From Chloroflexota bacterium (lineage in GTDB: Bacteria > Chloroflexota > JAJPGV01), in contig JAJPGV010000055.1 of NCBI GenBank assembly GCA_021325635.1, positions 1 to 64,000 on the forward strand: a stretch of 64,000 nt of DNA, given 5' to 3'. The notes below the pieces were generated by a model, which had not been told where the DNA came from, did no database searches, and saw only the letters and a program-made list of their open reading frames with translations. The position numbers and the translations under genes were made by a program. This document shows positions 1-9,313 of the stretch, piece by piece; the first letter of the stretch is position 1, and each line of letters opens with the position of its first letter.

Positions 1-75
1 AATCCTCGGGTTCGCACACGCCATTGGCTTCCGACCTGCTTCGCCCTCACCCGCCCACCTATTTTCATCCCTGAT

Positions 76-94
76 GGTGCCCCGCCGGGGCATC
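76..94 (-). terminator. GC-rich hairpin after the class II aldolase gene
   Basis: An 8-bp stem (76-83 with 87-94, one G-U pair) with a 3-base loop lies about 20 bases beyond the stop of the minus-strand aldolase gene. There is no clear T-tract after it, so intrinsic termination is only possible. The rest of bases 1-112 shows no gene. Confidence 0.3.
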
Positions 95-112
95 GGTACT
101 AATCCCTCGCTC

Positions 113-892
113 CTACGTCGCGGGTATCAGCTCCGAGGGCAGAATGCCCTGGTGATCCAGGAGCCTGAGATAGTAGCGCCACACCGGCAGGGATCCGCCG
201 CCGCCATGGCCGTGGCCGCTGCTGCGCTGAAATTCGGCCAGGTCTTCCGCGGATAGCTCTTTGACGGGAACGCCTCGCTGGCGCGCATGCCAGTTGATGC
301 GCGCCAGCGACTCGAGCTTAATGGCCTTGATCGTGGCTTCTTCGACGGTCCGGCCAACGACGGTGATGCCGTGGCCGAGCATCAGCACGACGTCCTTGCC
401 GTTCATGATGCGGATCATGTCCTGAGCCAGCTCCGGACGATGGAGGGTGATCATGCGCGGATAGATCGGCACTCCGTCGATGGCCAGACGCATGGCGGAG
501 GGGTCATAGCCGCCGAAAATGGGACGCAGCTCCAGGTCGGTGATACCGCAAACCAGGATGGCCGGCGGGTGGGCATGCACGACGCAGCCGATGTCGGGAC
601 GAGCCTTGAACAGCTCGCCATGGATCGGGAACTCATTCGGGATGGTGACGCCCTCCTTCGTCCCGAGGATGTTGCCATCCAGATCGGTGCGCAGCACGTC
701 GCTCTCCTCAGTGAAGAGCAGGGCCGACTCAGCCGGTCCGCGGGCGCGAATGAGGATGTTGTCGGTGCCGGGGATACGGGCGCTGACGTGCCCTGTGGTC
801 TCTTTGACCAGGCCCAGCATGGCCAGGATGCGGCATGACAGCGCAACTTTGCGGCGAATGTTCTGCACGTCTGTGTCTTCAGTCATCGGCAA
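113..892 (-). CDS. class II aldolase/adducin family protein
   Basis: This 259-residue protein has the full layout of a metal-dependent class II aldolase, decarboxylase or epimerase (fuculose-phosphate aldolase/AraD fold). It shows GHVSARIP near residue 34, a probable catalytic Glu in NEFPIH (E87), the metal-binding HAH at H106/H108, and a third His in GHGITVVG (H174). The family handles zinc-bound enediolates in the cytoplasm; the substrate cannot be told. Some homologues decarboxylate aromatic acids, which would fit the neighbours. It is divergent from the Rieske gene, with about 60 bases between them that must hold both promoters. A His/Gly-rich stretch (HGHGGGG, about 227-233) is unusual. 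ATG at residue 3 is an alternative start. Confidence 0.85.
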   Translation of the reverse strand: MPMTEDTDVQNIRRKVALSCRILAMLGLVKETTGHVSARIPGTDNILIRARGPAESALLFTEESDVLRTDLDGNILGTKEGVTIPNEFPIHGELFKARPDIGCVVHAHPPAILVCGITDLELRPIFGGYDPSAMRLAIDGVPIYPRMITLHRPELAQDMIRIMNGKDVVLMLGHGITVVGRTVEEATIKAIKLESLARINWHARQRGVPVKELSAEDLAEFQRSSGHGHGGGGSLPVWRYYLRLLDHQGILPSELIPAT

Positions 893-952
893 GCATCTTA
901 CTCCCCTGGGCTCGTATAATCGGCCAACAAGTCAGGCAGATGGAGGCCGGCC

Positions 953-2245
953 GTGCTCACAGCCCAAGAGAACGCCGAATTCACGCAGGTTGGGCCCGGA
1001 ACCCCAGGAGGGGATTTCCTGCGGCGCTACTGGCATCCCATCGCCGCGAGCTCCCAGCTGCCTGATGCGGGAACAAAGCCCCTCACCATCCTCGGTGAAT
1101 CTCTCGTGCTCTACCGCGATCGCCAGGGCAAGCTTGGCCTGCTGGGGGATCGCTGTCCGCATCGTTCCGCCGGCATGGTGTATGGCGTGCCCGAAAACGA
1201 AGGCCTTCGCTGCGCTTATCACGGCTGGCTGTTCAGCGGCTCCGGCCGCTGCCTGCAGCAGCCCTATGAAGAGACGGAGGACCCGACCAGCACGTTCAAG
1301 GACCGCGTCCGCATCAAGGCCTACCGCGTGGAGGAGATGGCGGACATGATCTGGGCCTATTTGGGTCCCGATCCCGCCCCGCTGATTCCGCGTTGGGACC
1401 TGTTCACGCGCCTCGACGCACCCCGCGAGATCGGCTTCGGCGTCATTCCCTGCAACTGGGTTCAGATCGCCGAGAATGCGCTGGATCCGGTCCACGTAGA
1501 GTGGCTGCACCAGCACTTCTCCAACTACGTCTATGAGCGCCTGGATCAGCCCGAGCTGCGGAAAAAGGTCCAGCACCACACCAAGATCGGCTTCACCCTG
1601 TTCGAGTACGGCATCATCAAGCGCCGTCTGCTGGACAGCGACACCGAGGAGCACGAGCACTGGGCGACCGGCCATCCGCTGGTGTTTCCGATGATGCTCA
1701 AGTCGGGCAACGCGGCGCACCCGGTGTACCAGATGCGCACCCCCATCGACGACCACCACACCATGCACTTCTGGTACAGCGCGCACTACAAGATCCGGGA
1801 CGACGACATGGAGGTGCAGGCGCACACCACGGTGCCGTTCTACGAGGTGCCTATCCCGACGCTGACCGATGGAGGAGAGCCTCCGTGGTCGCTGGTTGAC
1901 AACAACAGCGGGCAGGACTCGGTGATGTGGTACACCCAGGGCCAGGTGACAGACCGTTCGGCGGAGCACCTCGGGCTGTCCGATCGGGGCATCATCATGT
2001 TCCGCAAGCTGCTCGAGGACAACATCGAGAAGGTGAAGCGCGGCGAGGACCCGATGAACGTGTTCCGCGATGCGGCCAAGAACGTGTGTCTCGAGTTGCC
2101 CGTGGAGCGCAACAAGTTCGGACCGGGACGCTACCGGCCAGGCGAAGTTCGCGGCGGCAACACCAGCAAGTACAGTCCGCTGCTCAAAGAGGCGGAAGAG
2201 CTGGTTGGAGCTGCCAGCGGGGCGGTCCCGAAGTCGCAGTTCTAG
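953..2245 (+). CDS. Rieske (2Fe-2S) aromatic ring-hydroxylating oxygenase, alpha subunit
   Basis: This 430-residue protein has an N-terminal Rieske domain with C68-x-H70 and C87-x2-H90, then a catalytic domain with the mononuclear iron motif D178-x2-H181-x4-H186 (DPVHVEWLH). Length and layout match single-component-alpha oxygenases of the phthalate 4,5-dioxygenase or vanillate demethylase type, which need a separate reductase. No reductase gene is in the window. The start is GTG with GGAGG at 942-946. It is the first of five plus-strand genes ending with an ABC permease, so it probably acts on the substrate that system imports. The N-terminus resembles the two other Rieske proteins here, so the three are paralogues. 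The exact substrate is unknown. Confidence 0.92.
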   Translation: MLTAQENAEFTQVGPGTPGGDFLRRYWHPIAASSQLPDAGTKPLTILGESLVLYRDRQGKLGLLGDRCPHRSAGMVYGVPENEGLRCAYHGWLFSGSGRCLQQPYEETEDPTSTFKDRVRIKAYRVEEMADMIWAYLGPDPAPLIPRWDLFTRLDAPREIGFGVIPCNWVQIAENALDPVHVEWLHQHFSNYVYERLDQPELRKKVQHHTKIGFTLFEYGIIKRRLLDSDTEEHEHWATGHPLVFPMMLKSGNAAHPVYQMRTPIDDHHTMHFWYSAHYKIRDDDMEVQAHTTVPFYEVPIPTLTDGGEPPWSLVDNNSGQDSVMWYTQGQVTDRSAEHLGLSDRGIIMFRKLLEDNIEKVKRGEDPMNVFRDAAKNVCLELPVERNKFGPGRYRPGEVRGGNTSKYSPLLKEAEELVGAASGAVPKSQF

Positions 2246-2268
2246 CAGCGGACCGAGGCGCGGCAGGT

Positions 2269-3408
2269 GTGACACGGCTTCGGTTCGGGCTCGCTGGGGT
2301 TGGCGCCGGCGCCAAGAACCTCCTGACGGGGTTCGGCCAGAGCGAGCTCGTGAAGCTGGCGGCCGCCGCAGACGTACGGCCGGAGGCCTTGGCCGCGCTG
2401 AACCGGCAGTTCGGTGCTCGGACCTACTCCTCCGTCGAGGAGATGTGCCGCGATCCGGATCTGGACGTCATCTGGGTCGCGACACCCAATCCGTTCCATG
2501 CCGAGCATGCCATCGCCGCGTTGAACCACGGCAAGCATGTGATCGTGTCCAAGCCGATGGCGGTCACGCTCGACCAATGCGAGGCCATGAATGCCGCGGC
2601 CGAGCGCAACGGCCGCTATCTCCTGGCCGGGCACAGCCAGGCAATGGCCGCGCCCATCCGCAAAATGGCGGAGCTGGTCGCCAGCGGAGAGTATGGCCGG
2701 CTGGCGATGGTGCACACCTGGCATTACACCGACTGGTTCTACCGGCCCCGCCTGCCCGATGAACTGGATGAAGCGCGCGGCGGTGGCGTGGTTTTTCGCC
2801 AGTCCCCGCATCAGGTTGACATTGTGCGGGCGATCTGCGGAGGGGAGATGGTGGACAGCGTGTCGGCCAGCACCTTCCGGCTGGACGCCGATCGTCCAGG
2901 TACTGGCGCCTACACGGCGTTCCTGCGCTTTGCCGGCGGCGCTGCCGCGACCCTGGCCTATTCGGGCTATGGCCGCTTCAACGCCGCGGAGATCACGTTT
3001 GGCCAGGGCCGGGCACGAACCGCGGTGGTGCGAGGACGGTCAGGCTCCGAGGAGGAGCTGGCTCTGAAGGAGTCGAGCCGCTACACCGGCTCGGATGCCC
3101 TCCCGGTAACGCACGGCCAGCCCTTCTTCGGGCTCACCGTCGCGAGCTGCGAACGAGCGGACATCCGGCAGTCGCCCAACGGCCTCTACGTCTACGATGA
3201 GTCCGGTCAGAGCGAAATTACGCTGCCGCCGGACGAGCAGCGGGGGGAAGCCGAGTTCCAGGAGATGCACGAGGCGGTCGTTCACGGGCGACCGCTCACC
3301 CACAGTGGCCGCTGGGGCCAGCGCACGCATGAAGTTACCCTAGCCATCGTCGAATCAGCGCGGCTGGGCCATGAGGTCAGGCTGTCGAAACCGACCGCGG
3401 CCATTTGA
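2269..3408 (+). CDS. Gfo/Idh/MocA family NAD(P)-dependent oxidoreductase
   Basis: This 379-residue protein begins with a Rossmann nucleotide-binding segment (FGLAGVGAGAKNLL) and continues with the family signature around VSKPMAVTL, whose Lys is the usual catalytic lysine. The C-terminal half is the alpha/beta domain of this family and contains GGGVVFRQSPHQVDIVRAI. Family members oxidise or reduce sugars and cyclic alcohols, and some act on dihydrodiols. Coupling to the upstream Rieske oxygenase as a cis-dihydrodiol dehydrogenase is conceivable but only an inference. The open frame runs further upstream inside the Rieske gene; the GTG at 2269 was chosen because the fold begins directly after it and it clears the preceding stop. 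Confidence 0.85.
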   Translation: MTRLRFGLAGVGAGAKNLLTGFGQSELVKLAAAADVRPEALAALNRQFGARTYSSVEEMCRDPDLDVIWVATPNPFHAEHAIAALNHGKHVIVSKPMAVTLDQCEAMNAAAERNGRYLLAGHSQAMAAPIRKMAELVASGEYGRLAMVHTWHYTDWFYRPRLPDELDEARGGGVVFRQSPHQVDIVRAICGGEMVDSVSASTFRLDADRPGTGAYTAFLRFAGGAAATLAYSGYGRFNAAEITFGQGRARTAVVRGRSGSEEELALKESSRYTGSDALPVTHGQPFFGLTVASCERADIRQSPNGLYVYDESGQSEITLPPDEQRGEAEFQEMHEAVVHGRPLTHSGRWGQRTHEVTLAIVESARLGHEVRLSKPTAAI

Positions 3409-3441
3409 AGTAATAACCACGAAAAGAAAGAGAGGAGTCAC

Positions 3442-4548
3442 ATGAGACAGGGCAAGGTCTTGGCCAGCCTGATCGCGCTTGGGCTGCTGATGTCGGCATG
3501 CGGTGGGGGACAAACCGCGGGGAGTAGTGCGGCCGCCGGGTCGGGGGTGGCGAGCGGCGGTAAACCGGCCGCGTCCGGCGCTGCGGCCACGAACGACCAG
3601 CTGTACGAGGCGGCGAAGAAGGAAGGCGAGATTGTGGCCAACGTCCAGGACTCGGATAGCGAGCGCCTGGCTGTTGACACCTTCACCAAGCGCTATCCCG
3701 GCATCAAGATCACCTGGCAGCTGGGCCGCGGCGCCGACGTCGCCAACAAGTTGACGACACAGGCGCAGGGCAACGTGTTCACGCATGACGTGTTCTCGTC
3801 CGGCCCGCACGACATGGACGGCATGCGCGAGGCGGGAATGCTGGAGCCATATCAGTCGCCCGAGCTCGCCAATGTGCGTCCCGACTTTGTGGACGCCAAC
3901 AAGGTCATCGATCCGCAGTACGTCTTGGTGTACGGCATTACGGTGAACACCAAGCTGGTGCCGCCGGACCAGGAGCCAAAGAGCTGGAACGATCTGCTGG
4001 ACCCCAAGTGGAAGGGCAAGATCGCTATGCAGGATCCCCGCGGCTCGGGCGGCACGATGACCCTGCTGGTCGGCCTGAGCAAGTACGAGCCGCTGGGCAT
4101 GGACTACATCCGCAAGCTGGCCGCGCAGCAGCCCTTCATCGGTCGAGAGACCAATCAGCTGCTGACTCAGCTGGTTAGCGGCGAGTTCCCGATCATGCTG
4201 GGGGTGTCGGCCGGGCAGCTCGTGACGCAGAAGGACAAGAACCCTTCCGTGCCCGTCAAAGAGATCAAACCCACTGAGGGCATACCGATGGTGCTGTTGG
4301 GCGCGGGCTTGATGAAGAATGCGCCCCATCCTAACGCTGCTCGGCTGTGGCTCGACTGGCGCCTATCGCAGGAAGGACAGGAAGTACTGGGCAAGGAAGG
4401 CCAGTCTCCTGTTCGCAATGGTGTACCGACTCCCCATGAAGAGACCACCATCGAGGGCGTGAAGCTGCTGTACCTGGACAAGGGGCAGGACACCGCCAAC
4501 CTTCCGCAGTACACCAAGCAGTGGGACGACATCTTCTTCAAGAAATAG
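3442..4548 (+). CDS. extracellular solute-binding lipoprotein, iron-type ABC family
   Basis: This 368-residue protein has a Sec lipoprotein signal with the lipid-modified Cys at C20 (LLMSAC), then a Gly/Ser/Ala linker to about residue 52. The binding domain opens with LYEAAKKEGEIV and contains SWNDLLDPKWKGKIAMQDP and NAPHPNAARLWLDW, as in AfuA/FbpA-like and related proteins for organic anions. It should sit anchored outside the membrane and deliver a ligand to the permease two genes on. A good Shine-Dalgarno (AGAGGAG, about 3431) precedes the ATG. It is followed by a close paralogue. Iron is not implied, since many members of this family bind organic anions. Confidence 0.88.
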   Translation: MRQGKVLASLIALGLLMSACGGGQTAGSSAAAGSGVASGGKPAASGAAATNDQLYEAAKKEGEIVANVQDSDSERLAVDTFTKRYPGIKITWQLGRGADVANKLTTQAQGNVFTHDVFSSGPHDMDGMREAGMLEPYQSPELANVRPDFVDANKVIDPQYVLVYGITVNTKLVPPDQEPKSWNDLLDPKWKGKIAMQDPRGSGGTMTLLVGLSKYEPLGMDYIRKLAAQQPFIGRETNQLLTQLVSGEFPIMLGVSAGQLVTQKDKNPSVPVKEIKPTEGIPMVLLGAGLMKNAPHPNAARLWLDWRLSQEGQEVLGKEGQSPVRNGVPTPHEETTIEGVKLLYLDKGQDTANLPQYTKQWDDIFFKK

Positions 4549-4594
4549 ATGGGAGTGGGCAGGAACTGAAGACGGACCGATTGGGAGTTAGGCG

Positions 4595-5695
4595 ATGACT
4601 GCGCGGCAATTCTTCGCACCCCTGGGTGTGCTGGTCTGCCTGCTCGCGGCTGGCTGTGGCTCAACCGCCCCGATCGCCTCCAGCCAGGCGCCGGCGAGCG
4701 CTGCCGCGGCTTCGTCTGCCGCAACCGGATCGGCCGCGGCCAACGCCCTGTACGAGGCCGCCAAGAAGGAGGGCGAGGTCGTGGTCAATAACCAGGATCC
4801 CGACCGAGACAAGCTGGCCGTTGACACCTTCACCAAGCGCTATCCGGGCATCAAGGTCACCTGGCAGGTCGGCCGCGGCGCGGACATCTCCAGTAAGCTC
4901 ATCACCCAGGCCCAGGCGAACATGTACACGCACGACGTGTATGCTTCGGGACCTCATGACGCCGATGCCATGCGGCAGGCAGGTATGTTCGCGCCCTACC
5001 AATCGCCCGAGCTTTCGGCCGTCCGCCCGGATTTCCTCGATCCGAACAAGACCCTCATGCCGCTGTACGTGCTGGTGTACGGCTTAACCGTGAACACCAA
5101 TCAGGTGCCGGCAGGGCAGGAGCCCAAGAGCTACAAGGACCTCCTCGACCCGAAGTGGAAGGGCAAGATCGCCATGCAGGACCCGCGAGGATCAGGTGGG
5201 ACGATGACCGCCCTGATTGGCATCAGCAAAGAGTCGTCGCTTGGTATGGATTACCTGCAGAAGCTGGCCGGCCAGGACATGTTCATCGGGCGCGAGACGC
5301 TGCAGTTGATGACGGATCTGATTCGGGGAGAGCATGCAGCCATGCTCGGCGCGTCCGCGGGCAACCTGGTTGCTGAGCGCGACAAGAATCCTTCCGCTCC
5401 GTTCAAGCAGATCAAACCCACCGAAGGGATGGTGTTCACCCTCAACTGGATGGGCCTGGTCAAGAATGCTCCGCATCCGAACGCGGCCAAGCTGTGGAAC
5501 GATTGGCGGCTGTCGCAGGAAGGGCAGGAGATCTTGGCCAAGGAGGGCCTGGCGCCCGTTCGCAGCGGGGTCAAGGTCGAGCGCGACGAGATCAATACTG
5601 ACGGGGTCAAGATTCTGTACCTGGATACCGGGCAAGACGCCGACCGTTTGCCCGAGTACACGAAGTTGTGGGATACGACCTTTTTCAAGAAGTAG
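4595..5695 (+). CDS. extracellular solute-binding lipoprotein, paralogue of the preceding gene
   Basis: This 366-residue protein has the lipobox LLAAGC (C21) and a short Ala/Ser linker. Its binding domain matches the previous gene almost segment for segment, for example DTFTKRYPGIK, LLDPKWKGKIAMQDPRGSGG and NAPHPNAAKLWNDW. The pair is therefore a tandem duplication, with two receptors feeding one permease, probably with related but different ligands. The gap before it is about 45 bases, and the permease follows 33 bases later. An ATG at 4595 with a modest GGGAG-like sequence upstream is the likely start. Confidence 0.88.
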   Translation: MTARQFFAPLGVLVCLLAAGCGSTAPIASSQAPASAAAASSAATGSAAANALYEAAKKEGEVVVNNQDPDRDKLAVDTFTKRYPGIKVTWQVGRGADISSKLITQAQANMYTHDVYASGPHDADAMRQAGMFAPYQSPELSAVRPDFLDPNKTLMPLYVLVYGLTVNTNQVPAGQEPKSYKDLLDPKWKGKIAMQDPRGSGGTMTALIGISKESSLGMDYLQKLAGQDMFIGRETLQLMTDLIRGEHAAMLGASAGNLVAERDKNPSAPFKQIKPTEGMVFTLNWMGLVKNAPHPNAAKLWNDWRLSQEGQEILAKEGLAPVRSGVKVERDEINTDGVKILYLDTGQDADRLPEYTKLWDTTFFKK

Positions 5696-5728
5696 TAAGC
5701 CTTTGCATCGCCATCAGAGTTCGTTAGC

Positions 5729-7480
5729 GTGAGTGACACGCTGGTAGCCAGGGCCGAGCCTCAGGTTTTGCCCTGGGGCTGGCGGCTGCGCCTCAACGCC
5801 GCGTTGACCCCGGCCAACATCGCCATGGGCGGGATCACCCTGTTTGTGGCCTTCCTGGTGCTGTACCCGCTGGGAACGCTGCTCATTGGGAGCTTCTTGA
5901 CGGCCACCCCCGGCAGGACCGGCACGTTCACGCTGCAGAACTACATCTCAGCGTACACCGACTCGGCGACCTACCGAATCCTGCTGACTACGGTGGTTCT
6001 GGCCGGAGTGAAGACGATCCTGGCCACACTGCTGGCCGTGACCTTCGGACTGATCGTGGTTCGGACCGATACGCCGCTGCGGCGGCTGCTCGAGCTGCTC
6101 ATCGCCGTGCCGTTCTTCGTGCCGCCTATCCTGGAGGCTATCGGCTGGATCATGCTGCTGAGCCCGAAGGCCGGCGCACTCAACGTGGCCGCCCAGGCTC
6201 TGTTTGGACCCGGCGCGCCGGTGTTCAACATCTACAGCTTGGGCGGCATGATCTGGGTGCTCATGCTGAACTCGACCGCGTTCATTTTCCTGCTGGTCGT
6301 AAATGCGCTGAGGAGCATGGACGCCTCCTTGGAAGAGGCCGCCTTCGCCTCCGGCGCAAGCAGCTTGCAGGTTGCTCTGCGCGTCACGCTGCCGCTGATG
6401 GCGCCGGCGATCCTCGGAGCGGCCACACTGAGCTTCATCAGAGCGCTGGAAGCTTTTGAGGTGCCGGTGCTCATCGGGCTGCCGGCCAAAGTCTTCGTGT
6501 TCCCCAACCGCATCTATGCGGCCATCGACTACGACCGTCCGAGCAACTATGGCCTGGCTACGTCCCTGGGAGTGAGCCTGATGGTCATCACTCTGGTGCT
6601 CATCTTCCTGCAGAACCGCATCATGAGGGGTAAGCAGTACACGCTGATCTCGGGCAAGGGCTATCAGCCGAGGATCATTCGCCTGGGGCCTGCCCGCTAC
6701 GCCGCGTTCGCATTGTGCATCCTGTTCTTCGTCGTCACCGCCGTGCTGCCCATCTCACAGCTGTTGGCCGGGTCGCTGTCCCGTACCTTCGGCCTGTGGG
6801 ACCCGGCCAGCCTGACGCTGTCCAACTACGCCAGGATCTTCACCGACGATCAAATGTGGCGCGGTCTGCGCAACACGCTCCTGGTGGGTGGGGTGACGGC
6901 CCTGTTTGCCATGGTGCTGTGCTCGTTCGTAGCGTACGTGATCGTGCGGACGAAATTCGCCGGACGCCGCTTCCTGGACCTGGTGTCCTGGCTGCCCTGG
7001 ACGGTACCGGGTATTGTGGTCGGCGTAGGCATGCTGGCGGCCTACATTCGCTTTCCGGTGCATGTGTACGGCACCGTGTTCCTCCTTGGTATAGCGTTCG
7101 TTACCGGCGGCATCCCGCTGGGCGTGCGGCTGATGTCGGGCATCATGATGCAGATTGGCGCTGAGCTCGAAGAGTCGGCGCGAGTCCATGGTGCGCAGTG
7201 GGGGCAGACCTACCGGCGCGTGCTGCTGCCCTTGGCCCGCCCGGCGCTGCTGGCGGGGGCGCTGATCCTGTTCGTCACCTTCTCCCGCGCGTTGAGCTCC
7301 GTGGTGCTGCTATCGGGCCCGGGTACCGAGCTGCTGTCAGTGGTGCTGTTCAAATACTTCAATGCGGGACGCGTTGAGGCGGTTTGTGCCCTGGCCATGC
7401 TGATGCTCGTCATCAACCTGGTTGGCCTGGCGATAGCCCGCCGCACAGGCTTTCTCAGCGCTGGGGGTGGCCACCTCTAG
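5729..7480 (+). CDS. ABC transporter permease, fused double-domain FbpB type
   Basis: This 583-residue integral membrane protein is two permease domains in one chain, about 12 membrane segments in all. Each half carries an EAA-type loop for contact with the ATPase: EEAAFASGASSLQVALRVTL at about residues 205-225 and EESARVHGAQWGQTYRRVLL at about 480-500. This is the FbpB/PhnU-like form used by iron-type and organophosphonate importers. The start is GTG. It is the last gene of the operon beginning at 953 and converges on a second permease gene with only 42 bases between the stops. No ATPase gene follows, so the energising subunit must be encoded elsewhere. Confidence 0.92.
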   Translation: MSDTLVARAEPQVLPWGWRLRLNAALTPANIAMGGITLFVAFLVLYPLGTLLIGSFLTATPGRTGTFTLQNYISAYTDSATYRILLTTVVLAGVKTILATLLAVTFGLIVVRTDTPLRRLLELLIAVPFFVPPILEAIGWIMLLSPKAGALNVAAQALFGPGAPVFNIYSLGGMIWVLMLNSTAFIFLLVVNALRSMDASLEEAAFASGASSLQVALRVTLPLMAPAILGAATLSFIRALEAFEVPVLIGLPAKVFVFPNRIYAAIDYDRPSNYGLATSLGVSLMVITLVLIFLQNRIMRGKQYTLISGKGYQPRIIRLGPARYAAFALCILFFVVTAVLPISQLLAGSLSRTFGLWDPASLTLSNYARIFTDDQMWRGLRNTLLVGGVTALFAMVLCSFVAYVIVRTKFAGRRFLDLVSWLPWTVPGIVVGVGMLAAYIRFPVHVYGTVFLLGIAFVTGGIPLGVRLMSGIMMQIGAELEESARVHGAQWGQTYRRVLLPLARPALLAGALILFVTFSRALSSVVLLSGPGTELLSVVLFKYFNAGRVEAVCALAMLMLVINLVGLAIARRTGFLSAGGGHL

Positions 7481-7522
7481 AGCGAGCTTCTCGATCGGCT
7501 CTATCGGGCGTTGGCGCTCGAC

Positions 7523-9265
7523 TTACAAGCGATCGCGAGAGAGGCGGTAGCCGAAGGAGCGCGCGCCGATGAGCACCAGCATCACGAAGACCGTGATGAG
7601 GACGCCCACGGCTGCGCCGCGCTCGCGCGTACCCGAGAAGCTGTACTCAAGCATCAGGATGGACAGCGGACGCGAGCGGGCGCTGTACAGCAGCACCGGC
7701 GTGGTGATGTCGTGAATGGCGGTAAGGAACGCCAGCAGCCCCACAGTCACCGCCGTCGGAGCGATTAACCGCAGCAAAATGCGGCGGTACACCAGCAGCC
7801 ATGAGCCGCCGCAGATCCGTCCCGCCTCCTCCAGCTCGCGGCCCAGCTGCAGGAAGCTCGTCTTGAAGAACTGGGTGCTCAGCGGGCTGGCATGGATCAC
7901 GAAGGCCACGACCATCCCCGCGACCGAGCCATAGAGCACGGTTCGCAGGGGCGTGGCCAGGAACAGCCACAGCAGCCCCAGGCTCATCAGGATCCCTGGC
8001 ATGGCCCAAGGCGACCAGACCAGGAAGTCCGCCGTCCTCAGCGCTCGCGAGGGGTGTCGCACGACGGAGTAAGCGACGGTCGAGTACAGGACGATGGCAA
8101 TCAGGGCGGACGCCGTGGCGATGATCAGGCTGTTGCGCACGCCCAGCAGAAACGCCGGGTCGATGAAGACGGCGTGCCACTGGTTCAGCGTGAACGGCTC
8201 CGGCGAGTTGAAGAACCCGTAGATCTTCATGAAAGAGCCCAGCAGCAGGAACGCGAACGGGGCCGCCAGCGCGATCGCGAAGAAGCCGTAGCAGGCGGCG
8301 CTGAGCAGCCAGCCCCAGCGTCCCAGCCGGGCGGGGGCGCTGCTGTAGCCTCGGCCGTCCACCGTGGTGAACGATCTGCCCCGGAGGAAGCGCCTGTAGA
8401 GCGCGGCCAGCGCAAACAGGAACACCACGAAGACGAAGGCCAGCGCCGTCGCCGCGCCAACGTTCGAAGGCTGATTGCTCACCAGCTCGTACACGCGCGT
8501 GGAGTACACGTAGAACTTGCTGGGAATCCCCAACAGCAGCTCGACCTCAAAAGCCTCGAAGCTGAAGACCAGCGATATCAGGGCCACCAGCAGGATGGCC
8601 GGCAGCAGCAGCGGCAGCGTAACCTTCAGGATCGCTTGGCGAGTCGTTGCGCCGCAGACTTTGGCGGCTTCCTCGGTTGCCGCCGACACTCGCCGGAAGG
8701 CGGGGGTCAACAGCACCACCTTGAAGGCAATGGCGTTCGATGCCAGGTGCACCCAGGTGATGCCCCAGAAGCCGTAGATGTTGAATGCCTTTCCCTGCAT
8801 GAACGGCAGGTGGGACAGGCCGCTGTTGAGCAGCCCCAGGCGCGGGTCGAGCAGCAGGATCCAGCCGAGCGTGAGCGGGAGGATAGGGGTGAAGATGGAC
8901 AGCCAGGACAGCAGCTCGATACCCGAGCGGCCGGGCATGTCGGTGCGCGTGACCAGCCAGGTGATGCCGATGCCTATGGGCATCGAGATGGCTGTTCGAA
9001 CGAGCGCGAGGGACAGGCTGTTCCACAGGGCGCTGAGGGTCGTTGGATTGCCAAACGCATCGGCCCAGTTCTTGAGGCCGAAGCGTGCCGCCGCCCCGGT
9101 CCCTGCCACATTGAAGCTGTTGGCCAGCAGCAGGATCGTTGGCGCGGCGATGAGCAGGCCTACGGCCAGCGGGAGGATCGCACCGGACAGGCGCTTCACT
9201 CTCAGCTCCAGCCTCAGGCCGCGGGTTGTTGCCCGCGGCGCGGTGCCCGCGGTTACGGCTGCCAT
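7523..9265 (-). CDS. ABC transporter permease, fused double-domain FbpB type
   Basis: This 580-residue membrane protein has two BPD_transp_1-like halves with EAA loops at EEAAKVCGATTRQAILKVTL (first half) and EEAGRICGGSWLLVYRRILL (second half). It lies on the minus strand directly downstream of a binding-protein gene, so the two form an importer unit that mirrors the plus-strand unit opposite. The N-terminus before the first membrane segment is basic, and no clear Shine-Dalgarno was seen at the ATG. No ATPase is adjacent. Its similarity to the convergent permease suggests that both belong to one expanded transporter family. Confidence 0.92.
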   Translation of the reverse strand: MAAVTAGTAPRATTRGLRLELRVKRLSGAILPLAVGLLIAAPTILLLANSFNVAGTGAAARFGLKNWADAFGNPTTLSALWNSLSLALVRTAISMPIGIGITWLVTRTDMPGRSGIELLSWLSIFTPILPLTLGWILLLDPRLGLLNSGLSHLPFMQGKAFNIYGFWGITWVHLASNAIAFKVVLLTPAFRRVSAATEEAAKVCGATTRQAILKVTLPLLLPAILLVALISLVFSFEAFEVELLLGIPSKFYVYSTRVYELVSNQPSNVGAATALAFVFVVFLFALAALYRRFLRGRSFTTVDGRGYSSAPARLGRWGWLLSAACYGFFAIALAAPFAFLLLGSFMKIYGFFNSPEPFTLNQWHAVFIDPAFLLGVRNSLIIATASALIAIVLYSTVAYSVVRHPSRALRTADFLVWSPWAMPGILMSLGLLWLFLATPLRTVLYGSVAGMVVAFVIHASPLSTQFFKTSFLQLGRELEEAGRICGGSWLLVYRRILLRLIAPTAVTVGLLAFLTAIHDITTPVLLYSARSRPLSILMLEYSFSGTRERGAAVGVLITVFVMLVLIGARSFGYRLSRDRL

Positions 9266-9313
9266 GCTCTGTACTGACCTACCTGCCCGGCTGGAAAGCG
9301 AGACCCAAGTCGC

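Noticed and set aside
932-2275. long minus-strand open frame of 447 codons
   Set aside because: It lies opposite the Rieske gene, its composition is Arg/His/Val-rich, and it has no motif; it is an antisense shadow caused by high GC in third positions.
7892-9277. plus-strand open frame of 461 codons
   Set aside because: Gln/Arg/Gly-rich shadow of the permease gene on the other strand.
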